The notes under the pieces were generated by a model. That model was not told where the DNA came from. It saw only the letters and a list, made by a program, of their open reading frames with translations, and did not search any database. From NCBI RefSeq assembly GCF_021283305.1, contig NZ_JAJSOK010000008.1, forward strand, positions 1-64,000: 64,000 nt of DNA. The letters run 5' to 3'. A program made the position numbers and the translations under genes. Shown one piece after another: positions 51,582-59,593 of the stretch; within the stretch, counting starts at the first letter, position 1, and each line of letters starts with the position of its first letter. This DNA comes from Pseudonocardia kujensis. GTDB lineage: Bacteria > Actinomycetota > Actinomycetes > Mycobacteriales > Pseudonocardiaceae.

Positions 51582-53203
51582 GACATCTCCTCAGGGTCGA
51601 GACCGAGCGTGGTGGAGCCGTGGGTGGGGCGGCCCCCGAGGAGCGTCGCGACCACCTCGGTCGCGCCGATCCGGTCGGCGGCCACGGACAGGACGTCGTC
51701 GCCGAGGACGACGAGGTCGGCGTGCTTGCCGGGGGTGAGCGAGCCGCGGACCCGCTCGTCGCCGGCGGTCCAGGCGGCGTCGAGGGTGTAGGCGCGCAGG
51801 GCCGCCTCGGCCGTGACGCGCTCGTCGGGCCCGAGGACCCGGCCGTCGCGGGTGCGCCGCTGGACCATGGACTGCATGCCGAGCAGCGGCGCCCCGAGCG
51901 CGACCGGCCGGTCGGAGCTGCCGGGGACGCGCAGGCCGGCGCGGTGGAACCCGCCGACCCGGTAGAGCGAGTCGGCGCGGTCCGGCCCGACGGCGGCGGC
52001 CATCGTGTCGCCGATCTCGTAGAGGAACCGGGCCTGCGGCACGGGCGTGACGCCGAGGTCGGCCATCCGCGCGATCTGCGCCTCGGTGGTCACCGCGGCG
52101 TGCTCGATCCGGTGCCGCACGTCCGGGCGCGGCCGCTCCTCCTGTGCCTCGGCGAACGTGTCGAGCGCGAGGTCCACGGCCCGATCGCCGATGGCGTGCG
52201 CGGCCACCGTCCAGCCGGACACGTGCGCGTCGACCACCCGCCGCCGCAGCAGCTCCGCGTCGTCCTGGAGGTAGCCGTGCGAGTGCCGGTCGCAGAAGGG
52301 GTGCAGCATCGCCGCGGTGCGGGCGACCAGCGAGCCGTCGAGGAAGATCTTCATCGGCCCGAGCCGGAGCATGTCGTCGCCGAACCCGGTGCGCAGGCCG
52401 AGGTCGAGGCCGAAGCGGTCCGGGTCGGTCGCGTGCCCGCGCAGCGGGTGCAGGGCGTCGGAGACCGGCATGACCTGCACCCGGACCGGGAGCGGCCCGG
52501 CCTGCTGGTAGGCGCCGAGCTCGAGTCCGGAGCGGCCGATCCAGCCGCCGCCGACCCCGCACTCGGTGACGTGCGTGAGGCCCTCGCCCGCGTAGACCGC
52601 GGCCGCCCGCCGGATCGCCGCCGCGAGGTCGGCCAGGGGATGCGGCACCACGAGCTCGCCGACCAGGTTCTGGGCCTGCTCCTCGAGGGTCCCGGTGGGC
52701 CCGTCGTCGTCGGTGACGACCACGCCGCCCTCGGGTACCGGGGTGTCCCCGATCAGTTCGAGCACCGGCGAGTTCACGGTGCAGACGTGCCCGGAGCGGT
52801 GCTTGAGCCAGACCTTGCGCCCGCCCGCGGCCCGGTCCAGGGCGCGGCGGTGCGGGTGCCCGCCGAGGGAGGTGTCGTCGTAGCCGGAGCCGACCACCCA
52901 CGCGTCGGCGGGCAGGGCCGCCGCGCGCTCGGCGACGGCCGCGTACAGCGCGTCGAGGTCGGGCAGCCCGGCGAGGGCGATCTCGGAGAGCGACTGGCCG
53001 AACCAGGCCATGTGGTTGTGCGCGTCGCCGAACCCGGGGACCACGGTGGCGCCCTGCAGGTCGATCTCGCGTCGGGCGTGCACGCCCTCGGGGTCGAGGG
53101 CGAAGACCCGGCCCTGGTGGACCGCGACGGACCGGGCGCGCGGGTGGTCGGCGTCCAGGGTGTGGACGGTCGCGTTGTGGAGCAGCAGGTCGATCATGCT
53201 CAT
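51578..53203 (-). CDS. YtcJ-type metal-dependent amidohydrolase
   Basis: 541 residues of the amidohydrolase superfamily, YtcJ/AtzF-unrelated branch, with N- and C-terminal beta-sandwich parts. The first metal motif is HNH at residues 62-64 (VVPGFGDAHNHMAWFG). Further ligands are in PMKIFLDGSLVART (Lys), TVAAHAIGDRAVD (His), HRIEHAAV (His) and GSSDRPV (Asp). It hydrolyses C-N bonds of an unknown amide or N-acyl compound. The ATG at 53203 overlaps the urease-alpha-like stop and its own end overlaps the MFS start. This makes it the second hydrolase of the operon and a partner of the urease-like enzyme. Confidence 0.88.
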   Translation of the reverse strand: MSMIDLLLHNATVHTLDADHPRARSVAVHQGRVFALDPEGVHARREIDLQGATVVPGFGDAHNHMAWFGQSLSEIALAGLPDLDALYAAVAERAAALPADAWVVGSGYDDTSLGGHPHRRALDRAAGGRKVWLKHRSGHVCTVNSPVLELIGDTPVPEGGVVVTDDDGPTGTLEEQAQNLVGELVVPHPLADLAAAIRRAAAVYAGEGLTHVTECGVGGGWIGRSGLELGAYQQAGPLPVRVQVMPVSDALHPLRGHATDPDRFGLDLGLRTGFGDDMLRLGPMKIFLDGSLVARTAAMLHPFCDRHSHGYLQDDAELLRRRVVDAHVSGWTVAAHAIGDRAVDLALDTFAEAQEERPRPDVRHRIEHAAVTTEAQIARMADLGVTPVPQARFLYEIGDTMAAAVGPDRADSLYRVGGFHRAGLRVPGSSDRPVALGAPLLGMQSMVQRRTRDGRVLGPDERVTAEAALRAYTLDAAWTAGDERVRGSLTPGKHADLVVLGDDVLSVAADRIGATEVVATLLGGRPTHGSTTLGLDPEEMS

Positions 53204-54873
53204 CCCAGGTGGTGGAGCCGGGTCAGGGGCAGGGCGGGCGAGCGGTGCAGCGGGACCTCGCGGCCGTCGACGCGCACCGGGATCGGTTCCGGGGCGACCT
53301 CGACGTGGGGCGTCGCGGTGTTGTGCAGCATGTCCGCGCAGGTCAGGCCCCTGCTGTCGGCGACCGTCGCGTACGTGCGCCCGGCGGGCAGGCTCCCCCG
53401 GTCGGCATGCTCGGACACGAAGACGTGGGCCAGCCTCGCCGGCGCGGTGCCGAGGCCCCCGTAGAACGGGAGCATCCGCCGCGGCTGGGTGAGCCGGGTG
53501 GACCCGGAGCCCGAGCCGGCGGCGCCCCACGCGACGAACCCGGACTTGAGCACCAGGTCGGGCTGGGCGCCGAACCAGGCCGGGTTCCACAGCACCAGGT
53601 CGGCGAGCATGCCGGGACGGACCGACCCGACGTGGTGGGCGAGCCCGTGCGCGACCGCGGGGTTGTGCGTGAGCTTGGCCAGGTAGCGCAGCACCCGGGC
53701 GTTGTTCGCGACGTCGGGTCCGGTCTCGCCGGCCAGCGTCGCCTGCACGTGGGCGAGCTGCCAGGTCCGTCGCGCGGTCTCGCCGATCCGGCCCATGCCC
53801 AGGGCGTCGGAGTTGACGATCGCGATGGCACCCGAGTCGTGGAGGGCGTTCTCGGCGGAGATCGCGTGCTCGCGGATGCGGCTGGCCGCGATGCTCGCGT
53901 CGCTGGGGACGTGCGCGTGCCCGCGGTGCACCGTGAGGGTCATCGGGCCCAGCTCGGCGACGGTCGACGGGGTGAGCGGCAGCGTCGGCGTCGTCGAGGA
54001 GGTGAGGACGTTGGCCTTCGAGACGATCTGCAGCAGGTCGGGATGCCCGCCGCCGCCCTCGACGTGGTAGGCGTGCACCGTCCGGCCGCCGACGGCGTCG
54101 AGGGTGTCGGCGAGGTAGCCGGACTCGTTGAGCGTGTCGGTGTGCAGGGCCACGGGCAGGTCCGCGCCCTCCGCCACCCCCAGGCACGTGTCGATCACCG
54201 AGGGCGTGGCTCCCCAGTCCTCGTGGATCTTGAACCCGCCCGCGCCGGCGGCCACGGCCTCCTCGAGCAGCCCGGCACTGGTGGAGCTCCCGCGGGCGAG
54301 GAACGCGGCGTTGATCGGCACGTCCGCCCAGCCCTCGACCAGGGTGTGCAGGTTGCGGCGGGGGTTGGCGCCGACGTCCCAGACGCCGCCCATCCCCATG
54401 CCGACCAGCGTGGTCACGCCGGCCGACAGCGCCGCGGCGGCGAGGTCGGCGTTGGACAGGTGCACGTGCGAGTCCACGACGCCCGGGGTGCAGAGCAGCC
54501 CCTCGCCGGTGATCATGGCGGTGTGCGCGTCGACCTCCAGCTCGACCCCGGCCTGGACCTGTGGGTTCCCGGCGCGGCCGACGCCGACGACCCGGCCGTC
54601 CTTGATGCCGATGTTGGTCTTGCGCACGCCGAGCAGCGGGTCGACGAGCACCACCCCGAGGACGATCATGTCCAGGGCGCTCGCCCGGTTCGCGGAGCTG
54701 CTGACCAGCGCCCCGTGCCGGGCGGTCTTGCCGCACCCGCCCAGGAGCTCCTCGCCGGGCTCGGTGTCGTCGGCCTCGACCTCGATCCACAGGTCGGTGT
54801 CGCCCAGCCGGATCCGGTCGCCGGTCGTCGGCCCGTACAGCCGGGCGTAGTCGCGGCGCTCGACGGTCGTCAT
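53200..54873 (-). CDS. Urease alpha-subunit-like metallohydrolase (divergent)
   Basis: 557 residues, close to the UreC length (about 570). Ni-ligand equivalents are all present by my alignment with Klebsiella UreC: His136 and His138 (GVVDSHVHLS), Lys215 (GFKIHEDWGATPS, the carbamylated Lys), His244 (VALHTDTLNESG), His270 (HAYHVEGGGG) and Asp356 (NSDALGMGRIGE). Substrate-site His217, His316 and Arg332 are also kept. The mobile-flap Cys319 is Val315 (canonical MVCHHL reads TVHRGH), and a two-residue deletion follows His270. The ATG at 54873 starts 3 bp after ureAB. No ureD, ureE, ureF or ureG lies in the window. It may be a urease, or an amidohydrolase on a related compound. Confidence 0.85.
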   Translation of the reverse strand: MTTVERRDYARLYGPTTGDRIRLGDTDLWIEVEADDTEPGEELLGGCGKTARHGALVSSSANRASALDMIVLGVVLVDPLLGVRKTNIGIKDGRVVGVGRAGNPQVQAGVELEVDAHTAMITGEGLLCTPGVVDSHVHLSNADLAAAALSAGVTTLVGMGMGGVWDVGANPRRNLHTLVEGWADVPINAAFLARGSSTSAGLLEEAVAAGAGGFKIHEDWGATPSVIDTCLGVAEGADLPVALHTDTLNESGYLADTLDAVGGRTVHAYHVEGGGGHPDLLQIVSKANVLTSSTTPTLPLTPSTVAELGPMTLTVHRGHAHVPSDASIAASRIREHAISAENALHDSGAIAIVNSDALGMGRIGETARRTWQLAHVQATLAGETGPDVANNARVLRYLAKLTHNPAVAHGLAHHVGSVRPGMLADLVLWNPAWFGAQPDLVLKSGFVAWGAAGSGSGSTRLTQPRRMLPFYGGLGTAPARLAHVFVSEHADRGSLPAGRTYATVADSRGLTCADMLHNTATPHVEVAPEPIPVRVDGREVPLHRSPALPLTRLHHLG

Positions 54874-54876
54874 GCC

Positions 54877-55452
54877 TTATGTCCTCTCCATCCGGACCAC
54901 CGGGACTTCCCGTTCCGCGCCCGCTTCCACCTTCAGCGACGTCCCGGCCGGCAGGTCGAGGCGGAAGCTGCCGGCGTCGTCGAGCTCGACCGCCAGCGCC
55001 GGGTTGAGCCGGTCGAGCTGGACGTGCGAGGAGACCCAGATGGCCAGGTGGCCGCGGTTGTGCAGGCGCGCGGTGCCGCGCTCGCGGCCGGGCGCCAGCT
55101 CGCGGGGCGGGCCCTCGGCGCGGACGGCCCCCGGCCCGTCGGCGGGCGGGGCACCGAAGGGGTGGTCGACGTGCACGAGCACCGTGCCGTGCGGGAAGAG
55201 GGCCTCGACCTGCAGCGACGGCACGGCGGCGGCGACGCCCTCGACCAGCCGGTCCGGGCCGACGACGGTCCGGGCCCGGGCGACGACCTCCTCGTAGGGC
55301 AGGTCGTCCCAGGCCATCTCGCAGATCTCGTCACAGACCAGCGCGACCGCGTCGGGCGCGCCGAGCTTCGCGCCGCGGTCGAGCCGACGGCGCGCGAGCG
55401 AGGCCGCGCTGTGCAGCAGCAGCCGCTCGGTCTCTCGCGGGGTCAGGTGCAC
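54877..55452 (-). CDS. Fused urease gamma/beta-subunit-like protein (UreAB)
   Basis: 191 residues from a GTG at 55452, where the urease gamma start consensus LTPRE is (VHLTPRETERLLLHSAA); GTGs at 55458 and 55491 are alternatives and none has an SD. The gamma part (to about 100) has ARRRLDRGAKLGAPDAVALV and VQVEALFPHGTVLVHVDHPF. The beta part (about 125-191) has SSHVQLDRLNPALAVEL and FRLDLPAGTSLKVEAGAEREV but lacks the usual C-terminal GFRG/GxVMG end, so the beta portion is truncated by about 15 residues. The linker is Pro/Gly/Arg-rich. It is the first gene of the operon and is divergent from the PucR-type regulator. Confidence 0.85.
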   Translation of the reverse strand: MHLTPRETERLLLHSAASLARRRLDRGAKLGAPDAVALVCDEICEMAWDDLPYEEVVARARTVVGPDRLVEGVAAAVPSLQVEALFPHGTVLVHVDHPFGAPPADGPGAVRAEGPPRELAPGRERGTARLHNRGHLAIWVSSHVQLDRLNPALAVELDDAGSFRLDLPAGTSLKVEAGAEREVPVVRMERT

Positions 55453-55519
55453 GGGCACAGCGTGACCGCTGGACGACCGGGTCGGTAGCACTTCGTGCAG
55501 CGCGATGTGAGCTGGATGA

Positions 55520-55533
55520 TGTGCACATGCACA
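55520..55533. promoter_or_regulatory. Inverted repeat TGTGCA-CA-TGCACA in the divergent promoter region
   Basis: 6-2-6 perfect inverted repeat at the start of the PucR-type regulator gene, 67 bp from the ureAB-like start. It overlaps the possible GTG (55521) and ATG (55527) start codons and could be an autoregulatory operator. Confidence 0.45.
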
Positions 55534-56744
55534 GCCCGCGTGACAGAGTCGCGAACCCGGCCGCGCACCCCGCCGCGAACCCCGCCGACGACGCCCGCTG
55601 GGCCGTCCTGGTGGGGCGGCTGCGGGCCGACTCCGGGGGCCTGGTCGACGAGTTCGTCGACCGGGTCCGCCGGATCGCGCCGTACGGCCGCGGGCTGGTG
55701 CCGCCGGACCGGCTGGTCACCGACGCCGACCTGACCTTCGACCACCTGCTGCGCCGGATCGCGGGGCAGGACGTCCCCGAGCGGCTCGCGGCCGTCGGCG
55801 AGGCGATCGGGCGGGACCGGGCCCGGCGCGGGGTCCCGCTCAACGAGCTGCTCTCGGCGGTGCGGCTCGACTTCCGGGTGCTGTGGTCGGCCCTGCGCGA
55901 GCGGGCGACGCCGGAGGAGCGCGACGTGCTGGTCTCGCGGGTCGAGCAGGTGTGGGCGGTCGTCGAGGACTACACGCTGCAGATCCAGTCCAGCTACCAG
56001 GAGGAGGCCGCACTGCTCGCGCGCGAGCGGCACGGGGAGCGGACCGCGCTGGTCGGCGAGCTGCTGGGCAGCGAGAACCCCGATCCGGACCAGGTCGAGC
56101 GGGTGGCGCTCGCGCTGGCCGTCGATGTCGACGCGGACTTCCTGGTCGTCGCCACCGGGGCCGCGGCGGGCGCCGGCCTGCGGCGCGTCGCCGAGTCCCT
56201 GGGGGCGCGGGGCCGCGTGGTGCACGTGCAGTCGACCGGGGCGCACAGCGTGCTGGTCGCGGCGTGGCAGGGCGGGACCGGGGCGCCGGTGCGGGCGGTG
56301 CTCGACGGCGTGCCGTGCGGGGTCGGGCCGCTCGCCCACGGTCTCGCCAACGTGCCGCGGTGCGCGCGGCTGGCCACCGAGATCGCCTCGGTCACCGCGG
56401 GGCCGGGCCCGGTCGAGATGGCCGACGCCTGGCTGCCGCTCGCCGCGGGACGGCTCTCCGACACCGCGGCCGAGCTCGTGGACTCGGTGCTGTCCGGGCT
56501 GGCGGAGGCCGCGCCGGGGGAGCGGGAGCGGCTGCTGGACACCGTCCGGGCGTTCGCGGCGTGCGGCTCGGTGAAGGAGGTGGCGGAGCGCTCGTTCTGC
56601 CACCGCAACACGGTGCTCAACCGGCTGCGCCGCTTCACGGCGCTGACCGGGCGCGACGTCACGCGGCCCGCCGACGCGGCCGTGGTGCTGCTGGCCCTGG
56701 CCGCCGCGAACCGGGGGCTTGTCGCGCCGGGGCGGATGCCCTAA
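55527..56744 (+). CDS. PucR/CdaR-type regulator, likely controller of the urease-like operon
   Basis: 405 residues from an ATG at 55527 (a GTG at 55521 is as good; no SD is seen). The N-terminal half (about 25-170) is helical, RsbRD-N-like (DLTFDHLLRRIAGQDVP and VPLNELLSAVRLDFRVLWSAL). A middle GGDEF-like/CdaR domain follows. The C-terminal PucR-type helix-turn-helix is GSVKEVAERSFCHRNTVLNR and LRRFTALTG. Regulators of this kind switch on purine, ureide or other nitrogen catabolic genes. Being divergent from the five-gene operon, it is its probable activator. Ligand unknown. Confidence 0.85.
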   Translation: MHSPRDRVANPAAHPAANPADDARWAVLVGRLRADSGGLVDEFVDRVRRIAPYGRGLVPPDRLVTDADLTFDHLLRRIAGQDVPERLAAVGEAIGRDRARRGVPLNELLSAVRLDFRVLWSALRERATPEERDVLVSRVEQVWAVVEDYTLQIQSSYQEEAALLARERHGERTALVGELLGSENPDPDQVERVALALAVDVDADFLVVATGAAAGAGLRRVAESLGARGRVVHVQSTGAHSVLVAAWQGGTGAPVRAVLDGVPCGVGPLAHGLANVPRCARLATEIASVTAGPGPVEMADAWLPLAAGRLSDTAAELVDSVLSGLAEAAPGERERLLDTVRAFAACGSVKEVAERSFCHRNTVLNRLRRFTALTGRDVTRPADAAVVLLALAAANRGLVAPGRMP

Positions 56745-56767
56745 CGTACAACCATGTGGTTGTACGT
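56744..56767. promoter_or_regulatory. ArsR-type operator over the regulator's own start codon
   Basis: ACGTACAACCA-TG-TGGTTGTACGT is a perfect 11-2-11 inverted repeat. The proposed GTG start (56756) lies at its centre. Short AACCA/TGGTT cores are typical of ArsR-SRPBCC systems, so autorepression is likely. Confidence 0.75.
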
Positions 56768-57139
56768 GAGCGCCCTGTCCACGGGCTGAGTCCCGACGAG
56801 GTCGACCGGATCTTCCACGGCCTCGCCGACGCGACCCGGCGGGACATCGTGGAGCGGGTGCTGCACGAGGCGCAGTCCGTCTCGACGCTCGCCCGCCGGT
56901 ACGACATGAGCTTCGCCGCCGTGCAGAAGCACGTGGCGGTGCTCGAGCGGGCCGCGCTCGTCACCAAGCAGCGACGTGGACGGGAGCAGCTCGTGCACGG
57001 CAACCCGGAGGCCCTGCAGCGGGCCGCCCGTCTGCTCGACGACTACGAGCGGATCTGGCGGCACCGCGTGCGGGCGATCGAGGACGTCCTCGCCGAGGAC
57101 GCCCTCGCCGGAGACCCCGAGGAGAGGACGGAACCATGA
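56756..57139 (+). CDS. ArsR-family regulator (autorepressed, SRPBCC-linked)
   Basis: 127 residues. The winged-helix core is DRIFHGLADATRRDIVERVL and LARRYDMSFAAVQKHVAVLE with wing TKQRRGREQLVHGNP; metal-binding Cys are absent, so it senses something other than a thiophilic metal. The GTG at 56756 is the only in-frame start upstream of the core and sits inside the palindromic operator, so the transcript is probably leaderless. Its end overlaps the SRPBCC gene by 4 bp, the familiar ArsR/AHSA1 pair, in which the regulator is thought to control the ligand-binding partner. Confidence 0.88.
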   Translation: MVVRERPVHGLSPDEVDRIFHGLADATRRDIVERVLHEAQSVSTLARRYDMSFAAVQKHVAVLERAALVTKQRRGREQLVHGNPEALQRAARLLDDYERIWRHRVRAIEDVLAEDALAGDPEERTEP

Positions 57140-57621
57140 CCGTGATCGACGTGCGCAAGGACCCGCAGGCCCTCACGCTGACCTTCGTCGCCGAGTTCGA
57201 CGCCCCCGTCGAGCAGGTGTGGCAGGTGTGGGCGGACCCGCGCCGGCTGGAGCGGTGGTGGGGCCCGCCGACCTGGCCGGCGACCTTCGTCGAGCACCGG
57301 TTCGTGGTCGGCGGGCGGTCGCGCTACTACATGACCGGCCCCGAGGGGGAGAAGGCCGGGGGCTGGTGGCGGATCACCGCGATCGAGGAGCCCCATCGTC
57401 TCGAGTTCGACGACGGCTTCGCCGGCGAGGACGGCGAGCCGAACACGGACATGCCCACGACCCACGCCGTGGTGACGCTGGAACCCCTGGGCTCGGGCAC
57501 GCGAATGACCACGGTGAGCACCTTCCCCACCCTCGAGGACCTCGAGAAGCTCGCCGCGATGGGCATGGAGGAGGGCATGCGGCTCGCGATGGGACAGATC
57601 GACGCGGTGCTGGCGGGCTGA
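57136..57621 (+). CDS. SRPBCC/AHSA1-type ligand-binding protein
   Basis: 161 residues of the Aha1/START fold: FVAEFDAPVEQVWQVWADPRRLE, then WWGPPTWPATFVEHRFVVGG and RMTTVSTFPTLEDLEKLAAMGMEEGM, all typical of the AHSA1 family that binds hydrophobic small molecules. It overlaps the ArsR-type regulator by 4 bp (ATGA) and is certainly co-transcribed. Its function in such pairs is not established. The following bioY gene begins 131 bp later with its own promoter. Confidence 0.85.
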   Translation: MTVIDVRKDPQALTLTFVAEFDAPVEQVWQVWADPRRLERWWGPPTWPATFVEHRFVVGGRSRYYMTGPEGEKAGGWWRITAIEEPHRLEFDDGFAGEDGEPNTDMPTTHAVVTLEPLGSGTRMTTVSTFPTLEDLEKLAAMGMEEGMRLAMGQIDAVLAG

Positions 57622-57740
57622 GACGGGCGCCCGCGGGCGCAAGGGGTGCCCGCGGGTCCTTCCCGGCGCCGCCCGCCGCCGGACCGCGGAGTGGCGCGGG
57701 TGACAGCGGCGGGACCTCGGGGAACGGCACGCGACTCGTC

Positions 57741-57752
57741 TAGCCTCGTCGG
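57741..57752 (+). promoter_or_regulatory. Predicted leaderless promoter of the biotin transporter operon
   Basis: -10-like TAGCCT at 57741-57746 is followed after 6 bp by the GTG start of bioY at 57753, the spacing seen in leaderless actinobacterial genes. No BioQ- or BirA-type palindrome was found by eye. Confidence 0.5.
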
Positions 57753-58328
57753 GTGTCCGCCCGAGCGTCGTCGCCCGCCACCGATCTGGCCACCACCGTG
57801 GTGTTCGCCGCGTTCCTCGCGGTGCTCGGCCTCTTCCCGGGGGTGTACGTCGGCGCCACCGGGGTGCCGATCGTGGTGCAGAACATGGGGCCGTTCCTGG
57901 CGGGCGTGCTGATCGGCGCGAAGCGGGCCGTGTTCGCCGTGGTGCTGTTCCTGGCCCTGGTCGCGATCGGGCTGCCGCTGCTGTCCGGCGGACGCGGCGG
58001 CCTCGCCCCGTTCGTCGGCCCCAGCGGCGGGTTCCTGCTCGGCTGGATCCTGTCGGCGCTCGTGTCGGGCCTGATCGCGCAGGCCGCCGCGCGGCGCGGC
58101 CGCCCCGGTCTCCCGGTGCTGCTTCTCGCGGCGTTCGCCGGCCTCGTCGCCGATTACGTGATCGGCGTGCCCTGGCTGGCCGTCTACACCGGGTCGTGGA
58201 GCACCGCGCTCACGGGCTCGCTGGTCTTCGTGCCCGGTGACCTGGTCAAGGTGGTGGTCGCGGCGTTGATCGCCTCGGTGGTGCACCGCGCCCTCCCCGG
58301 CCGCCTGGTGGGGACGCGGACGCGGTGA
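57753..58328 (+). CDS. bioY: Biotin transporter substrate-binding subunit BioY
   Basis: 191 residues with about six hydrophobic segments, the S component of an ECF transporter that binds biotin in the membrane. Recognised stretches are VQNMGPFLAGVLIGAKRAVF, VAIGLPLLSGGRGGLAPFVG, SGGFLLGWILSALV and FVPGDLVKVVVAALI, standard BioY motifs. The GTG at 57753 is leaderless. It is followed by an acyl-CoA ligase, thiolase, bioM and bioN with start/stop overlaps of 4 bp throughout, so one transcript supplies both the transporter and two acyl-metabolism enzymes. Confidence 0.95.
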   Translation: MSARASSPATDLATTVVFAAFLAVLGLFPGVYVGATGVPIVVQNMGPFLAGVLIGAKRAVFAVVLFLALVAIGLPLLSGGRGGLAPFVGPSGGFLLGWILSALVSGLIAQAAARRGRPGLPVLLLAAFAGLVADYVIGVPWLAVYTGSWSTALTGSLVFVPGDLVKVVVAALIASVVHRALPGRLVGTRTR

Positions 58329-59593
58329 CCGCGCCCGCCGCCCCGCCCGTCGTCGGCGACGCCGAGGTTCCGGCCGGGCTGCTGACCCGGGCGCACGGCG
58401 CCGCCGCGGAGCTGGCGAGGCGGGGCGTCCGCGAGGGCGACCGGGTCGCCCTGGACGGCGCCGGCCCCGACCTGCTCGCCCGGTTCCTCGGCGCCGATCT
58501 GCTCGGCGCCGCGGCCCTCGTCGTCGAACCGCGGTGGTCCGCCCGCGAACGCGCCGCGGTCCTCGACGACGCCCGCCCCGCCCTCGTCGTCGGGCCGACC
58601 GGCGGCGACGACGCCGAACCGAGGACCGTGACCACGGTCGGCGACGGCACCACTCCCTTCTACCTGCCCACCACCTCCGGCAGCAGCGGCCGCCCCACGG
58701 TGCTGCAGCGCTCCCGGGACTCGTGGCTGCGCAGCTTCGCCGCCCTCGGCCCCGTGCCCGGACCCGTCCTGATCGCCGGTCCGCTCAGCTCGTCGCTGTT
58801 CCTCTTCGGCGCCCTGCACGCGCTGTGGTGCGGGGCCGGTCTCCTGCTCGGCCGCGCCGCGGAGGCCCGCGCCGCCGCGACGACCCACGTCGTCCCGGCC
58901 ATGCTCGCCGAGCTGGTCGCGGCGCAGGAACGCGCGCCCGGGCCGTCCGCGCTCCGCACCGTGGTCTGCGGCGGCGCGCACCTCGGCGACGGCCTGCGGG
59001 ACCGGTTCGCCCGTGCCTTCCCCGGCGCCGAGCTGGTGGAGTACTACGGCTCCGCCGAGCACTCCCTGATCGCGATCCGGCGCGGCGCCGGGCTGCGGCC
59101 CGTACGGGGGGTCGACCTGGACGTCCGCGACGGCACGCTCTGGGTCCGCTCGCCCCTCGCGGCCGACGGCGCGCTGCGCGCCGGCCGCCTCGAGCCCGCG
59201 GCGGAGTGGACGACCGTCGGCGACCGCGTCGACCTCCACGACGGGGTGCTCACGGTGCACGGCCGCGGCTCCGCCGTCATCTCCAGCGGCGGCCGGCTGG
59301 TGGCCGCCGAGGAGGTGGAGACCGTGTTGCGCGAGGTCCCCGGGGTCGACGACGTCGTGGTGGCCGGGAGACCGCACCCCCGCCTCGGCGCGCTGGTCAC
59401 CGCCGTCGTCGAGGGGGAGCCGGTTCTGGCGGCCCTCCGCGCGGCGGCCCGCCGCGCCCTCGAACCGGGCAAGCGGCCGCGGGTGTGGCTGCGGGCGAAA
59501 GCGTTGCCGCGCACCGCCTCCGGCAAGCCCGCCCGGGCCGTGATCACCGCCGAGCTGGCCGCGGGGATCCTCGACGCGGAGCCGCTGCGATGA
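58325..59593 (+). CDS. AMP-forming acyl-CoA ligase (YhfT-like)
   Basis: 422 residues, short for the ANL superfamily (usually 500-560). The P-loop is TTSGSSGRPTVLQRS, motif A5 is YYGSAEHSLIAIR, then GDRVDLHDGVLTVHGRG, and the catalytic Lys is in PRTASGKPARAV. Missing length is in the N-terminal domain. It activates an acid to its CoA thioester. Located between bioY and a thiolase, it parallels Bacillus yhfT, which follows bioY (yhfU) and precedes yhfS. The acid may be fatty, or pimelate or another biotin precursor; neither is proven. Confidence 0.85.
   Translation: MTAPAAPPVVGDAEVPAGLLTRAHGAAAELARRGVREGDRVALDGAGPDLLARFLGADLLGAAALVVEPRWSARERAAVLDDARPALVVGPTGGDDAEPRTVTTVGDGTTPFYLPTTSGSSGRPTVLQRSRDSWLRSFAALGPVPGPVLIAGPLSSSLFLFGALHALWCGAGLLLGRAAEARAAATTHVVPAMLAELVAAQERAPGPSALRTVVCGGAHLGDGLRDRFARAFPGAELVEYYGSAEHSLIAIRRGAGLRPVRGVDLDVRDGTLWVRSPLAADGALRAGRLEPAAEWTTVGDRVDLHDGVLTVHGRGSAVISSGGRLVAAEEVETVLREVPGVDDVVVAGRPHPRLGALVTAVVEGEPVLAALRAAARRALEPGKRPRVWLRAKALPRTASGKPARAVITAELAAGILDAEPLR

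Noticed and set aside
53200..55491. Ordinary housekeeping urease
   Set aside because: No accessory genes in the window, the beta end is short and the flap Cys is missing. I do not exclude urease activity, so I named it urease-like.
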